Assembly: GCF_000971335.1 (NCBI RefSeq)
Contig: NZ_JZJL01000014.1
Location: 36,419 to 100,418, forward strand
DNA from: Chromobacterium vaccinii
GTDB lineage: Bacteria; Pseudomonadota; Gammaproteobacteria; Burkholderiales; Chromobacteriaceae
Direction of reading: 5' to 3'
DNA length: 64,000 nucleotides
Shown: positions 37,795-48,325 of the stretch, in pieces
Layout: every line of letters begins with the position of its first letter
How positions within the stretch are numbered: position 1 is the first letter of the stretch
Translations under genes and position numbers: made by a program
The notes under the pieces: generated by a model
The model's input: only the letters and a program-made list of their open reading frames with translations
Database searches by the model: none
Told to the model about the DNA's origin: nothing

Positions 37795-38047
37795 GCCTGC
37801 TCAGCTCCGTTCGCTTGGGTTCCGCCCGGGCTCAGGCCGCCGCTTTCCTCGCGCAGGGTCAACCATCGCTCCTTCTCGAGGATCCAGGGCGAAGCGCTAT
37901 TTCCTGAGAGCGGCAAATCTGCTGCGCCGTATGGCTTTGCGGGGTCGTATTCATCTGTCGTCGCCTGTGTCCAGTCCTCACTATAGATAAGAGCCGCGGG
38001 GCTTTCCGCCCGCATAGGTCTAGCGCGGCAAGACAAGCTTCATGCCG

Positions 38048-38065
38048 CATTCACCGGCCTGTCAT
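38048..38065 (+). promoter_or_regulatory. Probable Pho box upstream of phnS
   Basis: CATTCAC-CGGC-CTGTCAT: two PhoB half-sites eleven bases apart, the second a perfect match and the first 5 of 7. A -10-like TTATCG follows about ten bases later, the usual spacing for a PhoB-dependent promoter. Confidence 0.5.
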
Positions 38066-38123
38066 CGCCGGCGCTTATCGTTGCGCTGTTTTGTTTCAAT
38101 CAGTCCGATGTGCAAATAGATTT

Positions 38124-38139
38124 GTCTATACGTCTAACC
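38124..38139 (+). promoter_or_regulatory. PhnF-type operator upstream of phnS
   Basis: GTCTATACGTCTAACC: GTCTATAC fits GTnTAnAC exactly and is followed directly by a looser copy. It is 15 bases before the phnS ATG and would block early transcription or overlap the leader. Confidence 0.55.
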
Positions 38140-38154
38140 CAAGGAGCATCGTCG

Positions 38155-39177
38155 ATGAAAAAGCAGATGGCTGTCGCGGCCGCCCTGGCCGTATCCGGGC
38201 TGCTGTCCCCGCTGGCGCAGGCCAAGACCACGCTGACCGTCTACACCGCGCTGGAAGCGGACCAGGTGAAGGACTACAAGGAAGCGTTCGAGAAGGCCAA
38301 TCCGGACATCGACATCCGCTGGGTGCGCGAATCCACCGGCGTGATCACCGCCCGGCTGCTGTCGGAGAAAAACCATCCCCAGGCTGATGTCGTGTGGGGC
38401 CTGGCCGCCACCAGCCTGATGATCCTGGACCAGCAGGGCATGCTGCAGGGCTACGCGCCCAAAGGCGTGGAGAAACTGAGCCCGCAGTTTGTCGACAAGG
38501 CCAAGCCGCCGAAGTGGACCGGCATGGACGTATGGGCGGCCACCATCTGTTTCAACACCGTGGAAGCGGCGAAAAAGAATCTGCCCAAGCCGGAAAACTG
38601 GACCGATTTGACCCGCCCGGTCTACAAGGGCCAGATCGTGATGCCGCATCCGGCCTCGTCCGGCACCGGTTACCTGGACGTGTCCGCCTGGCTGCAGACC
38701 ATGGGCGAGAAGAAGGGCTGGGACTACATGGACAAGCTGCACGCCAATATGGCGCAGTACGTCCATTCAGGCTCCAAACCCTGCAAGATGGCCGCCGCCG
38801 GCGAGTATCCGATCGGCATCTCGTTTGAATACCGCGGCGCGCAGCTGAAGGAGAAGGGCGCGCCGATCGACCTGATCTATCCGAAGGAAGGCCTAGGCTG
38901 GGATCTGGAAGCCACCGCCATCGTCAAGGGCACCAAGAACCTGGACGCCGCCAGGAAGCTGGCCGACTTCTCGGTGAGCCTGCCGGCGATGAAGCTGTAC
39001 GAGCAGAACTACGCGGTGCTGGCGATGCCGGGCGTGGCAAAGCAGAACCCCTTCATTCCGGTCGACTACTCGCAGCGGCTGTCCAAGAACAACTTCGGCT
39101 GGGCCGCCAAAAACCGCGACGCCATCCTGAAGGAATGGTCGCGCCGCTATGAGAGCAAGGCCGCGCCGAAAGAGTGA
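38155..39177 (+). CDS. phnS: 2-aminoethylphosphonate-type ABC transporter binding protein
   Basis: 340 residues. A signal peptide ends at LAQAKTTL (about residue 22). The mature protein is an iron/AEP-type periplasmic binding protein (TALEADQVKDYKEAFEKANP, VWGLAATSLMILDQQGML, HPASSGTGYLDVSAWLQ). It matches the PhnS2 group that accompanies phosphonate genes. AAGGAG lies upstream of the ATG at 38155; the frame is open 45 bases earlier. First gene of phnSTU. Confidence 0.9.
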   Translation: MKKQMAVAAALAVSGLLSPLAQAKTTLTVYTALEADQVKDYKEAFEKANPDIDIRWVRESTGVITARLLSEKNHPQADVVWGLAATSLMILDQQGMLQGYAPKGVEKLSPQFVDKAKPPKWTGMDVWAATICFNTVEAAKKNLPKPENWTDLTRPVYKGQIVMPHPASSGTGYLDVSAWLQTMGEKKGWDYMDKLHANMAQYVHSGSKPCKMAAAGEYPIGISFEYRGAQLKEKGAPIDLIYPKEGLGWDLEATAIVKGTKNLDAARKLADFSVSLPAMKLYEQNYAVLAMPGVAKQNPFIPVDYSQRLSKNNFGWAAKNRDAILKEWSRRYESKAAPKE

Positions 39178-39252
39178 ACGGTCGCCCCGCAGCCGCCCCC
39201 CATGCCGGGGGCGGTTTGTTTCACGCATAGTCTCAGGTCACTGGAGCACCCG

Positions 39253-40346
<1,094 letters not shown>

Positions 40347-40353
<7 letters not shown>

Positions 40354-42044
40354 GCCTGGCGCGACGATGGCTGCCCGCCGCCCTGCGCGTGGATGGCGAA
40401 CGCCTGGCCGGCGCCGCGCTGGCCTGGGCGCTGCTGGGATTGCTGGCGCTGGCGCTGGGCCTGCCGCTGTTGTTCATTCTCGGCAAATCGGTGCTGACCA
40501 TGGACGGCGACTTCGCCGGACTCGGCAATTTCACAGAGGTGCTGGCTTCGCCCGGCCTGATGCGCGCGGCCGGCAACAGCCTGCTGCTGGCCTTGACGGT
40601 GTCGGCGCTGGTGGTGCCGGCGGCTTTCGCTTTCGCCTGGGCGCTGTGCCGCAGCCAGGCGCCGGGTCGGGGAGCGTTCCGCCAGATCGCGCTGCTGCCG
40701 CTATTGGCGCCGTCTCTGCTGCCGGCCATCTCGCTGGTTTACCTGTTTGGCAACCAGGGCCTGTTGAAAAGCTGGCTGGGCGGCGGATCGGTTTACGGTT
40801 TCTGGGGCATGGTCGCCGGCGAGGCGTTCTATGCCTTTCCCTATGCCTTCATGCTGCTTTCCACTTCCTTGTCCGTCGCCGACGCCCGCTTGTACGAGGC
40901 GGCGAGGGCGATGGGGGCCGGCGCGTGGCGGCGCTTCGCCACCATCACGCTGCCGGGCGCGCGCTACGGCCTGGCATCGTCGGCGCTGCTGGTGTTCACG
41001 CTGGTGCTCACCGATTTCGGCGTGCCCAAGGTGGTGGGCGGCGATTGCAATGTGCTGGCGGTGGAGGCGTTCAAGCAGGTGGTGGGGCAGCAGAACTTTC
41101 CGCGCGGCGCCGTGGTGGGGCTGATGCTGCTGTTGCCGGCCGTGCTGTCCTGCTTCATCGAGCGGGCGATGTCGCGCCGCCAGCGCGCGGCCTTGTCGGC
41201 GCGGTCTACGCCGTTTTCGCCGTCCACGGCCCCGGCGCGGGACGCGGCCGCGCTCGTCATGCTGGCGATCATGGCCATGCCGTTGCTGGCGCTGATGGGC
41301 GTCGGCGTGGGGGCTTCCTTCATCAAGTATTGGCCATACGACCTTAGCCTGACGCTGGCCCACTACCGTTTCGACCAAGTGGACGGCGGTGGCTGGGACG
41401 CGTATTTCAACAGCCTGGAAATGGCCGCGGCCACCGCGCTGATCGGCGCGACGCTGGCTTTTCTGGGCGCCTACTGCTGCGAGAAGCTGCCGGCCGCGCC
41501 GCTGGCGAGGGGCGCGCTGCGGTTGCTCGCGATGTTGCCGATGGCGGTGCCCGGCCTGGTGCTGGGCCTGGGCTACGTGTTCTTTTTCAACCACCCCGAC
41601 AATCCGCTCAACGGCTTGTATGGCGGCCTGACGCTGATGACGGCCTGCACTGTCGTCCATTTCTACACCACCGCTCATCTGACCATCGCCACCGCGCTCA
41701 AGCAGATGGACGGCGAATTCGAAGCGGTGGCCGCCGCGCTGAAGGTGCCGTTCTGGATCACGCTGCGCCGGGTGACGCTGCCGGTTTGCCTGCCTGCGCT
41801 ACTGGACGTGGCGCGTTTCCTGTTCGTGTCGGCGATGACCACGCTGTCGGCGCTGGTGTTCATCGCCGGGCCGGAGCGCAGCCTGGCGGCGGTGGCCATC
41901 GTGACCATGGACGACGCCGGCGACACCGCCGCCGCCGCCGCGATGGCGACGCTGATCGTGCTCAGCTCGGCGCTGGCCTCGCTGGCGGCGTCGCTGTTGT
42001 CGCGCCGGCTGGTGGGGCGCGGCCAGCCGTGGCGTCCGCGCTGA
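40347..42044 (+). CDS. phnU: 2-aminoethylphosphonate-type ABC permease, two domains fused
   Basis: 565 residues with about 12 membrane helices, two permease units in one chain. Each unit has an ATPase-contact loop: YEAARAMGAGAWRRFATITL (about 186-205) and FEAVAAALKVPFWITLRRVT (about 457-476). This matches the single-gene PhnU2 permease, so no separate PhnV is needed. The ATG lies inside the end of phnT. Confidence 0.88.
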
Positions 42045-42050
42045 CCGTTC

Positions 42051-42071
42051 ACGCCGGCATGGCGCCGGCGT
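42051..42071 (+). terminator. Hairpin after phnU
   Basis: Eight-base stem ACGCCGGC / GCCGGCGT with five-base loop, seven bases after the stop. There is no T-run, so termination would need Rho or be weak. Confidence 0.4.
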
Positions 42072-42217
42072 TCATGGGCAAGAGGGGAGTACGGCGTATT
42101 ACTTAAGCGGCTTGCAATCGCTTTGCCTTGATTTGATGACGAACTATATCTGAAAGGCATGTCATCGCCGGCCCCGCCAGGCGGTCCGGTCGTCATCGTC
42201 AATCGCAGGGTCGCGCC

Positions 42218-43090
42218 ATGTCCACTCCTTCATTCCTGTTGCCCGCCGCGCTGCTTATGGCGCTGCTCGCCGGCTGCGCCGGCAGCGTGGACAGCGGAAA
42301 ATTCATCGCCTTGAGAGACGCCGCCGTCCAGGTGAATCGCGGCGCCCAGGCGAGCTTCGATCAATTGCAGCGCGACGCGCGCGACAGCGCGGTGCTTGGC
42401 TATCCGGACCGCAAGGTCGGCGCGCAGGGCTTCCCGCTGGTGAACGCGCAAGGCGAAAGCTACGATCTGAGCGCGCCGCTGTCCCGGGTGACTGCTACGC
42501 TGGACGCGCTCAGCTGCTACTCGGAAGCGCTGGCCAAACTGGCGGGCGGCGGCAAGATGGAGGACATAGACCGCGCGTCGCAGGATTTGGCGGCCAGCCT
42601 GCGCGGCCTGCCGGCCGGGACGTTGGACGCCCAGGCGGCGAATGGCGTCGCCATCGCGGTGGACGCGCTGGGCCAGGCCATGCTCGCGGCCCAACGCCGG
42701 GAGGGGCTGCGCGGCGTGATGGACCGCGCCCAGCCCGGCCTGGACGCGCTGGCGCAGATGATGGAGCGGGTGGACGAGGATTTGAAGCTCTATGTGCTCA
42801 ATATCCGCTTGCGTTATCTGGGGCTGGTCAACCGCGATGGCGTGCGCCCGCCCTATCACAGCTGGGATCGTTACCGTTTCGACCAGCAGGTAGCCGCGCA
42901 ACTGGCCGGCTACGACAGGCTGGAGCAGGCGCTGGCCTCCACCGACAAGGCGGTGAGGGACTTCCCGGAACTGCATCGCCAATTGCGGGCGAGCCTGGAT
43001 CAGCCTGGCAAGCCGCTTGACCGGCTGCATGATTTCATCGCGGAGGCGCGCCGCCTGCGGGCGCTGTACCGCGACCTGCCGAATAGTTGA
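42218..43090 (+). CDS. Putative lipoprotein of unknown function
   Basis: 290 residues. The signal segment ends in LLAGCAGS, a lipobox with Cys about 19. The mature part is almost entirely helical, with heptad-like Leu/Ala/Gln stretches, and includes YLGLVNRDGVRPPYHSW (about 203). I recognise no domain. The next gene starts 14 bases later and is also helical, so the two probably form one unit at the envelope. Confidence 0.6.
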   Translation: MSTPSFLLPAALLMALLAGCAGSVDSGKFIALRDAAVQVNRGAQASFDQLQRDARDSAVLGYPDRKVGAQGFPLVNAQGESYDLSAPLSRVTATLDALSCYSEALAKLAGGGKMEDIDRASQDLAASLRGLPAGTLDAQAANGVAIAVDALGQAMLAAQRREGLRGVMDRAQPGLDALAQMMERVDEDLKLYVLNIRLRYLGLVNRDGVRPPYHSWDRYRFDQQVAAQLAGYDRLEQALASTDKAVRDFPELHRQLRASLDQPGKPLDRLHDFIAEARRLRALYRDLPNS

Positions 43091-43104
43091 CGAGGAGGCA
43101 AACC

Positions 43105-43431
43105 ATGGATAGTCATGATCTGGCGGAGCTGCTGACCGGCCTGGCGTCGCGTCTGAACAACCTGATGGTGGACACTTCGGGCGCCGTCAGCCGTCAATGC
43201 TCCGATCTGCAGGAGACACTTACCGGCCAGGCGTTGGCGGCCATCGCCAAGGATCTGGACCATGCCACCGCCCAGTACGCCGCCGCGGTCAACGCGTTGA
43301 CCGAAGCGACGCAGGAGGCCGACGCGGCCGCCGCGGCGCTGGATCAGACCGCGCGTTCGATCGAGGCTGTGGCCAAAGTGGTGAAGTTCGCCGGCCAGGC
43401 GTCCGCGCTGGCGGCGGGCGTGCTGGCCTGA
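43105..43431 (+). CDS. Small all-helical protein of unknown function
   Basis: 108 residues, Ala-rich and without signal peptide or membrane helix until a mildly hydrophobic C terminus (KFAGQASALAAGVLA). Repeated Ala/Asp/Gln/Leu pattern suggests a coiled-coil bundle like phasins or stress-related helical proteins. GAGGAGG precedes the ATG at 43105. No family recognised. Confidence 0.6.
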   Translation: MDSHDLAELLTGLASRLNNLMVDTSGAVSRQCSDLQETLTGQALAAIAKDLDHATAQYAAAVNALTEATQEADAAAAALDQTARSIEAVAKVVKFAGQASALAAGVLA

Positions 43432-43642
43432 GCCGAAGGGCGCGCGCGGGACGCAGAGGGCGGGCGTCGGCGCAGGGGAATTGTGAGTAGAGTTGTCCCG
43501 GGCTTGTAAAGCCGTAAGGCTGTCCGATAGTGAGATAAAGCCTGTCAGGCGAGCGATATCCGAGAGGATGCCGCCGGGGGGCGGAGCGGCGGCGACATTC
43601 TCCAGTTCCTGCTAAGGGGGCGGCCCTGAGGGCCGACTGATC

Positions 43643-46600
43643 ATGATAGACACTTCGGAAGCCAAACTCGGATTGGGCAAGGGCAAACCGTCTTCTTCCG
43701 TTTGGTGGGCGTTGGCCGGCCTCGGCATCGCATTGTTCGGCCTGGGCGCCTCGCTGCTGCTGAACGAGATCCACACATCCCACTTTCAGTCGATGTTCTT
43801 CAGCCGCGCCGGCCGCCACGCCACTTTCGCGGTGGAGCAGGGGCCGAGCAAGGAAGTGCGCTTTCCCTCTCCCGGCGGCCCCTATGACCAGCGCATGGGC
43901 TATGTCGAGCTGCCGCGCTTCCTGCAGCGGCTGGGGCAGCGCGGCTACGCGATAGACGCCCAGGCCAGGCAGTCGCCCGATTTGATCAAGCTGACCGACC
44001 GAGGCGTCACCGGCCCGCTGTTGCCGCTGGGCCTGTTCCCGCCGTACCGCGAGAAGGACCAGGCCGGGCTGCTGGTGCGGGACGGCTACGGCAGGCCCAT
44101 TTACCAGTCGCAGTATCCGCAGCGGATATACAGTAATTTCGAATCGCTGCCGAGGCTGCTGGTGGCCGGCCTGTTGTACATCGAAAACCATACCCTGCTG
44201 GACGATGGCAATCCGCAGCAGAACCCGGCCATCGAATGGTCGCGCTTCGGCAAGGCACTGGCCGACGAGAGCCTGCACCTGTTCCGACCCGGCTACCACT
44301 CGGCCGGCGCCAGCACCCTGGCCACCCAGATCGAGAAGTTCCGCCATTCCCCCGGCGGCCGCACCGGCTCGCCCAAGGAAAAGCTGCGCCAGATGTTGTC
44401 GGCCTCGGTGCGCGCCTACCACAACGGCGAGGACACCACCGCTTTCCGCCGCCAGCTGGTGGTGGAGTATCTGAACACGGTGCCGTTGGCGGCTCGCGCC
44501 GGTTTCGGTGAGATCTCCGGCATCGGCGACGGCATGTGGGCCTGGTATGGCCGCTCTTTCGACGAGATGAACCGCACGCTGGACAACGACTCTCCGCTGA
44601 CGGTGGATGAGCAGGCCACCGTGTTCAAGGAGGCGTTCAGCCTGATGATTTCCCAGCGCGGCCCGTCCGCTTACCTGAATGGCGACATGAAGGTGCTGGA
44701 AGACCTGACCAATTCCTATCTGAGGCTGATGGCGCGGGACAAGGTGATTTCGCAGGAGCTGTGCGACGCGGCGCTGAAGGTGTCGCTGCGGCAGCAGAAG
44801 GAAAAAGTGAATCCGACGGTCAAGTCGCTGGTGGAGCGCAAGGGCGCCAACGCGGTGCGGATCAAGCTGGCCGGCATGCTGGGCATGCCCAGGCTGTATG
44901 ATCTGGATCATGTCGACCTCGAGGTCAACAGCACGCTCGATTCGCAGCTGCAGCAGTCGGTCACCGACCACCTGATGAGGCTGCGCGACCCCGAGTACGC
45001 GAAGTCGGTGGGCCTGGGCGACAAGTTCCTGCTGCAGCAGGGCTCGCCGGAGGGCGTGACCTACAGCTTCACGCTGATCGAGCGCACGCCGTTCGGCAAC
45101 AAGGTGCGGGTGCAGGCCGACAATTTCGACCAGCCTTTCGACATCAACGAGGGCACCAAGCTGGACCTGGGCTCCACCTCCAAGCTGCGCACGCTGGTCA
45201 CCTATCTGGAAGTGATCGCCGATCTGCACCGGCAATACGCGGACTTGAGCCCTGAGGCGCTCGGCAAGATCAAATCGGGCGAGCATGAGTCGGTGCTGCG
45301 GCGCTGGGCGATAGACTATCTGCGCCAGAGCGACGACCGCAGCCTGCCGGCGATGCTGGCGGCCTCCCTGGAGCGCAAGTACAGCGCCAGCCCGGGAGAG
45401 AGCTTTTTCACCGGCGGCGGGCGCCACACCTTCGAGAATTTCGACAAGAACGACAATGGCCGCATCCTGAGCTTGCGCGAGGCGACCCAGCGCTCGGTGA
45501 ACCTGGTCTACATCCGGGTGATGCGCGACATCGTCCGCTATTACATGTATCCGGCCGGTTACGACGATACCCTGATGGGCGACAAGGAGGACCCGCGCCG
45601 GCGCGAATACCTGCAGCGCTTCGCCGACAAGGAAGGCAAGACCTTCATGGCCGGCTTCTACCACAAGTACCGCGGCAAGGATGTGAGCCAGATCGACGCG
45701 CTGCTGGTGGAGAAGGCGCGGCGCAGTCCCAAGCGGCTGGCGGTGATCTTCCGCAGCATCCGCCCGACGGAAGACCAGCAGGCGATGGCGGCCTTCATCG
45801 CCAAGCACGCCAATCCGCCGGCCAAGCTGGAGCCTGCGACGCTGGCCAAGCTGTACGACGAGCTGGGCCCGGACCGCTTCAACCTGGCCGACCGGGGCTA
45901 CTTGGCCGGGGTCCATCCGCTGGAATTGTGGATGGTCGCCTATTTGCACGCGCATCCCGACGCGGGCTGGAGCGAGATGGTCCAGGCCAGCGCCGCACAG
46001 CGCCAGGAAGTTTACCAGTGGCTGTTCAACAGCAAGCACAAGGGCGGCCAGGACAACCGCATCCGCCAGATCCAGGAAACCGACGCTTTCCGCAAGATAC
46101 ACGCGGCGTGGAAGCGGATGGGCTATCCCTTCGACTCCCTGGTGCCGTCCTACGCCACCGCGCTGGGGGCTTCGGCCGACCGGCCGGCGGCCCTGGCCGA
46201 GCTGATGGGCATCCTGTCCAATGACGGCGTGCGCCTGCCCACCGTCTACATCGACAAGATGCGCTTCGCCGAGGCCACGCCGTACGAGACTTCGCTGGCG
46301 CAGGCGCCGACGCGCGGGGTGAGGGTGTTGCCGCCGGAGATTCCGCAACTGGTGCGCCAGGTGCTGTCCGAAGTGGTGGACAAGGGCACTGCCCACCGGG
46401 TAGCCGGCGCCTTCGACCGCAAGAAGGGCGAGCACACGCTGATAGGCGGCAAGACCGGCACCGGCGACAACCGCTTCAAAACCTTCTCGCGCGGCGGCGG
46501 CTTGACCTCGGCGCGGGTGGTCAGCCGCTCCGGCGCCTTCGTGTTCTATATCGGCGACCATTACTTCGGCACCATCGTCGCCTACGTGGCCGGGCCCAAG

Positions 46601-46879
46601 GCGGCCGATTACCGGTTTACCAGCGCCTTGCCGGTGCAGGTGCTGAAAGTGCTGGCGCCGACCTTGCTGCCGCGCCTGGACTACACGCCGCTCGAAACCA
46701 GCCGCGGAGCGGACAGCGTGGCGGAAGGGACGCCGGACGCCGGCCTGCCGCCGGGCACGCCCCTGTGCCTGGTGCCCAGCATGGGCGGCGTGTGCCAGTT
46801 GCTTCAGCAGCCGGAAATGAAGCCGGGGCCGCCGGCGAGCCGGGATGAGGCCAGGAGGGGGGGCCGCGGGCTTGCGTGA
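43643..46879 (+). CDS. Large class A penicillin-binding-protein-like enzyme
   Basis: 1078 residues, longer than PBP1a/1b. One membrane anchor (about 22-42) is followed by a transglycosylase (GT51) region with LLYIENHTLL (about 175), SAGASTLATQIEKF (about 222) and QLVVEYLN (about 272). The transpeptidase has SxxK in GSTSKLRTL (about 513), SVN in ATQRSVNLVYI (about 617) and KTG in IGGKTGTGDN (about 935). The long spacing between SVN and KTG (over 300 residues) shows a large insertion. The GT51 motifs are divergent, the first reading EN instead of ED. It probably builds or modifies peptidoglycan. Confidence 0.82.
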   Translation: MIDTSEAKLGLGKGKPSSSVWWALAGLGIALFGLGASLLLNEIHTSHFQSMFFSRAGRHATFAVEQGPSKEVRFPSPGGPYDQRMGYVELPRFLQRLGQRGYAIDAQARQSPDLIKLTDRGVTGPLLPLGLFPPYREKDQAGLLVRDGYGRPIYQSQYPQRIYSNFESLPRLLVAGLLYIENHTLLDDGNPQQNPAIEWSRFGKALADESLHLFRPGYHSAGASTLATQIEKFRHSPGGRTGSPKEKLRQMLSASVRAYHNGEDTTAFRRQLVVEYLNTVPLAARAGFGEISGIGDGMWAWYGRSFDEMNRTLDNDSPLTVDEQATVFKEAFSLMISQRGPSAYLNGDMKVLEDLTNSYLRLMARDKVISQELCDAALKVSLRQQKEKVNPTVKSLVERKGANAVRIKLAGMLGMPRLYDLDHVDLEVNSTLDSQLQQSVTDHLMRLRDPEYAKSVGLGDKFLLQQGSPEGVTYSFTLIERTPFGNKVRVQADNFDQPFDINEGTKLDLGSTSKLRTLVTYLEVIADLHRQYADLSPEALGKIKSGEHESVLRRWAIDYLRQSDDRSLPAMLAASLERKYSASPGESFFTGGGRHTFENFDKNDNGRILSLREATQRSVNLVYIRVMRDIVRYYMYPAGYDDTLMGDKEDPRRREYLQRFADKEGKTFMAGFYHKYRGKDVSQIDALLVEKARRSPKRLAVIFRSIRPTEDQQAMAAFIAKHANPPAKLEPATLAKLYDELGPDRFNLADRGYLAGVHPLELWMVAYLHAHPDAGWSEMVQASAAQRQEVYQWLFNSKHKGGQDNRIRQIQETDAFRKIHAAWKRMGYPFDSLVPSYATALGASADRPAALAELMGILSNDGVRLPTVYIDKMRFAEATPYETSLAQAPTRGVRVLPPEIPQLVRQVLSEVVDKGTAHRVAGAFDRKKGEHTLIGGKTGTGDNRFKTFSRGGGLTSARVVSRSGAFVFYIGDHYFGTIVAYVAGPKAADYRFTSALPVQVLKVLAPTLLPRLDYTPLETSRGADSVAEGTPDAGLPPGTPLCLVPSMGGVCQLLQQPEMKPGPPASRDEARRGGRGLA

Positions 46880-47049
46880 CGGCGGCGCAAATGATAAGTT
46901 AGGCGAACTATATCCGCCGTCAGGCGCAAGCCTGCGGCCGTAAGCGTTTACGTCAAGCAACGCACCCTAGCCACCCGGCCGTGGCGCGGTGCGTTGCCTT
47001 CTTGAAGCGACCGCCGCGCGGGCCGGGATCTGCGCGGAGACCGCTGTCC

Positions 47050-48240
47050 ATGCCCGAAGTCCTGTCATTTTCTCAAGCTTACCGCCGCCTGTTGGCCAAG
47101 ACGGCGGCGTTGTTCCTGTCTTATCTGGCGGTGGCGATGTCGCTTCCGGTCACCTCCATCTATGTGATCGACCAACTGCATTACGGCAACGCGCTGGGCG
47201 GGCTGGCGGTGGGCATCACCTTCTTTTCCACCATTCTGACCCGCGGCTATGCCGGGCGCCTGTGCGATCAGCAGGGCGGCAAGGCCTGCATGCGGCGCGG
47301 GCTGTACCTGTACATGCTGGCCGGCGCGGTTTGCCTGGCTTCGTCCTGGCTGGCCGACCAGCCGGTCCTGGCGCTGGGCGTGCTGTTGTCCGGGCGCTTG
47401 CTGTTGGGGCTGGGCGAGAGCCTGGCCATCGTCGGCATGGCGGCCTGGAGCATAGGCCTGATGGGGCCGGCCCATTCCGGCAAGGTGATGTCGCTGGTGG
47501 GCATGGGGATGTACGGCGCTTTCGCCGCCGGTGGGCCCTTGGGGCTGCTGCTGTTCCAGCAGGCGGGTTTCCGGCCGTTGATGGCGGCCTGCGCGTTGCT
47601 GCCGCTGGCCGGGCTGCTGCTGATCCGGCGGTTTCCGCGCATCGCGCCGCATGCCGGCCAGCGGGAGTCCTTCCTGCGCATCCTGGGGCGCATCGGCAAG
47701 CCGGGCGCGGCGGTCTTTCTGCAAGGGGTCGGCTTCGCCGGCCTGGGCGCCTTCTTCGCCTTGTATTTCTCCAGCCGCGGCTGGGCCTGGGGCAGCCTGG
47801 GCCTGACCGGTTTCGGCGTCGGCTTCGTGCTGGTGCGCGTGTTGTGCGGCCATCTGCCGGACCGCATCGGCGGCGCGAAGGTGGCGCTGGCCTCGCTGGC
47901 GGTGGAGGCCGTCGGCCAGTGGCTGATCTGGAGCGCGGCCACGCCGGCCGCCGCCCTGCTGGGGGCGCTGCTGACCGGCGTTGGTTGCTCCATGGTGTTT
48001 CCGGGCATGGGCGTGGAGGTGATCAAGCGCGTGCCCGCCCATCTGCGCGGCACCGCGCTGGGCGGCTTCGCGGCTTTCCAGGATATGGCCTATGGTTTGA
48101 CGGGGCCGGTGGCCGGCTTGTTCGCCGACAGCTTCGGCTACGGCGCGGTGTTTCTGACCGGGGCCGTGGCGGCCATGCTGGGCATGGCCACGGTGGCGCT
48201 GATGCTGGCCGAGCGCGCGCCGGAGCCCGCGCGCGGCTAG
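47050..48240 (+). CDS. MFS transporter, YhhS/YfcJ-like
   Basis: 396 residues with 12 predicted helices. Features of this subfamily: PVTSIYVIDQLHYGNALGGLAVGI in helix 1-2, LTRGYAGRLCDQQGGKACMRRG (motif A), RLLLGLGESLAIVGMAAWSIGLM and VFPGMGVEVIKRVP in the C-terminal half. Substrate unknown; relatives confer resistance or export small molecules. I chose the ATG at 47050 giving MPEVLSFSQAYRRL; a start 69 bases earlier is open. Confidence 0.85.
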   Translation: MPEVLSFSQAYRRLLAKTAALFLSYLAVAMSLPVTSIYVIDQLHYGNALGGLAVGITFFSTILTRGYAGRLCDQQGGKACMRRGLYLYMLAGAVCLASSWLADQPVLALGVLLSGRLLLGLGESLAIVGMAAWSIGLMGPAHSGKVMSLVGMGMYGAFAAGGPLGLLLFQQAGFRPLMAACALLPLAGLLLIRRFPRIAPHAGQRESFLRILGRIGKPGAAVFLQGVGFAGLGAFFALYFSSRGWAWGSLGLTGFGVGFVLVRVLCGHLPDRIGGAKVALASLAVEAVGQWLIWSAATPAAALLGALLTGVGCSMVFPGMGVEVIKRVPAHLRGTALGGFAAFQDMAYGLTGPVAGLFADSFGYGAVFLTGAVAAMLGMATVALMLAERAPEPARG

Positions 48241-48252
48241 CGGCGCCGGTTC

Positions 48253-48277
48253 AGCCGCCGGCGCGATGCCGGCGGCT
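48253..48277. terminator. Hairpin between convergent MFS gene and cynS
   Basis: Perfect ten-base stem AGCCGCCGGC / GCCGGCGGCT with five-base loop. No T-run on either side, but its place between two convergent stops suggests it halts both transcripts or protects their ends. Confidence 0.5.
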
Positions 48278-48325
48278 GCTGCGGATGCGGCTCGGGAGAG
48301 ACCGCAGATCCGCCCGCGGGGATAA

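Larger units (their letters stand above)
37795..38154. promoter_or_regulatory. Upstream region of phnS
   Basis: 360 bases with no gene. The part near the cyclase gene is plain. The last 110 bases hold a Pho box and a PhnF-type operator, listed separately, consistent with a regulated phnS promoter. Confidence 0.55.

Noticed and set aside
42218..43431. Lipoprotein plus helical protein as a defence or toxin system
   Set aside because: No catalytic motif, no toxin-like domain and no defence neighbours; kept only as an unknown pair.
43289..46960. A 1223-codon open frame opposite the PBP-like gene
   Set aside because: Same shadow effect. The plus strand carries recognisable SxxK, SxN and KTG motifs, and the minus frame has no domain.
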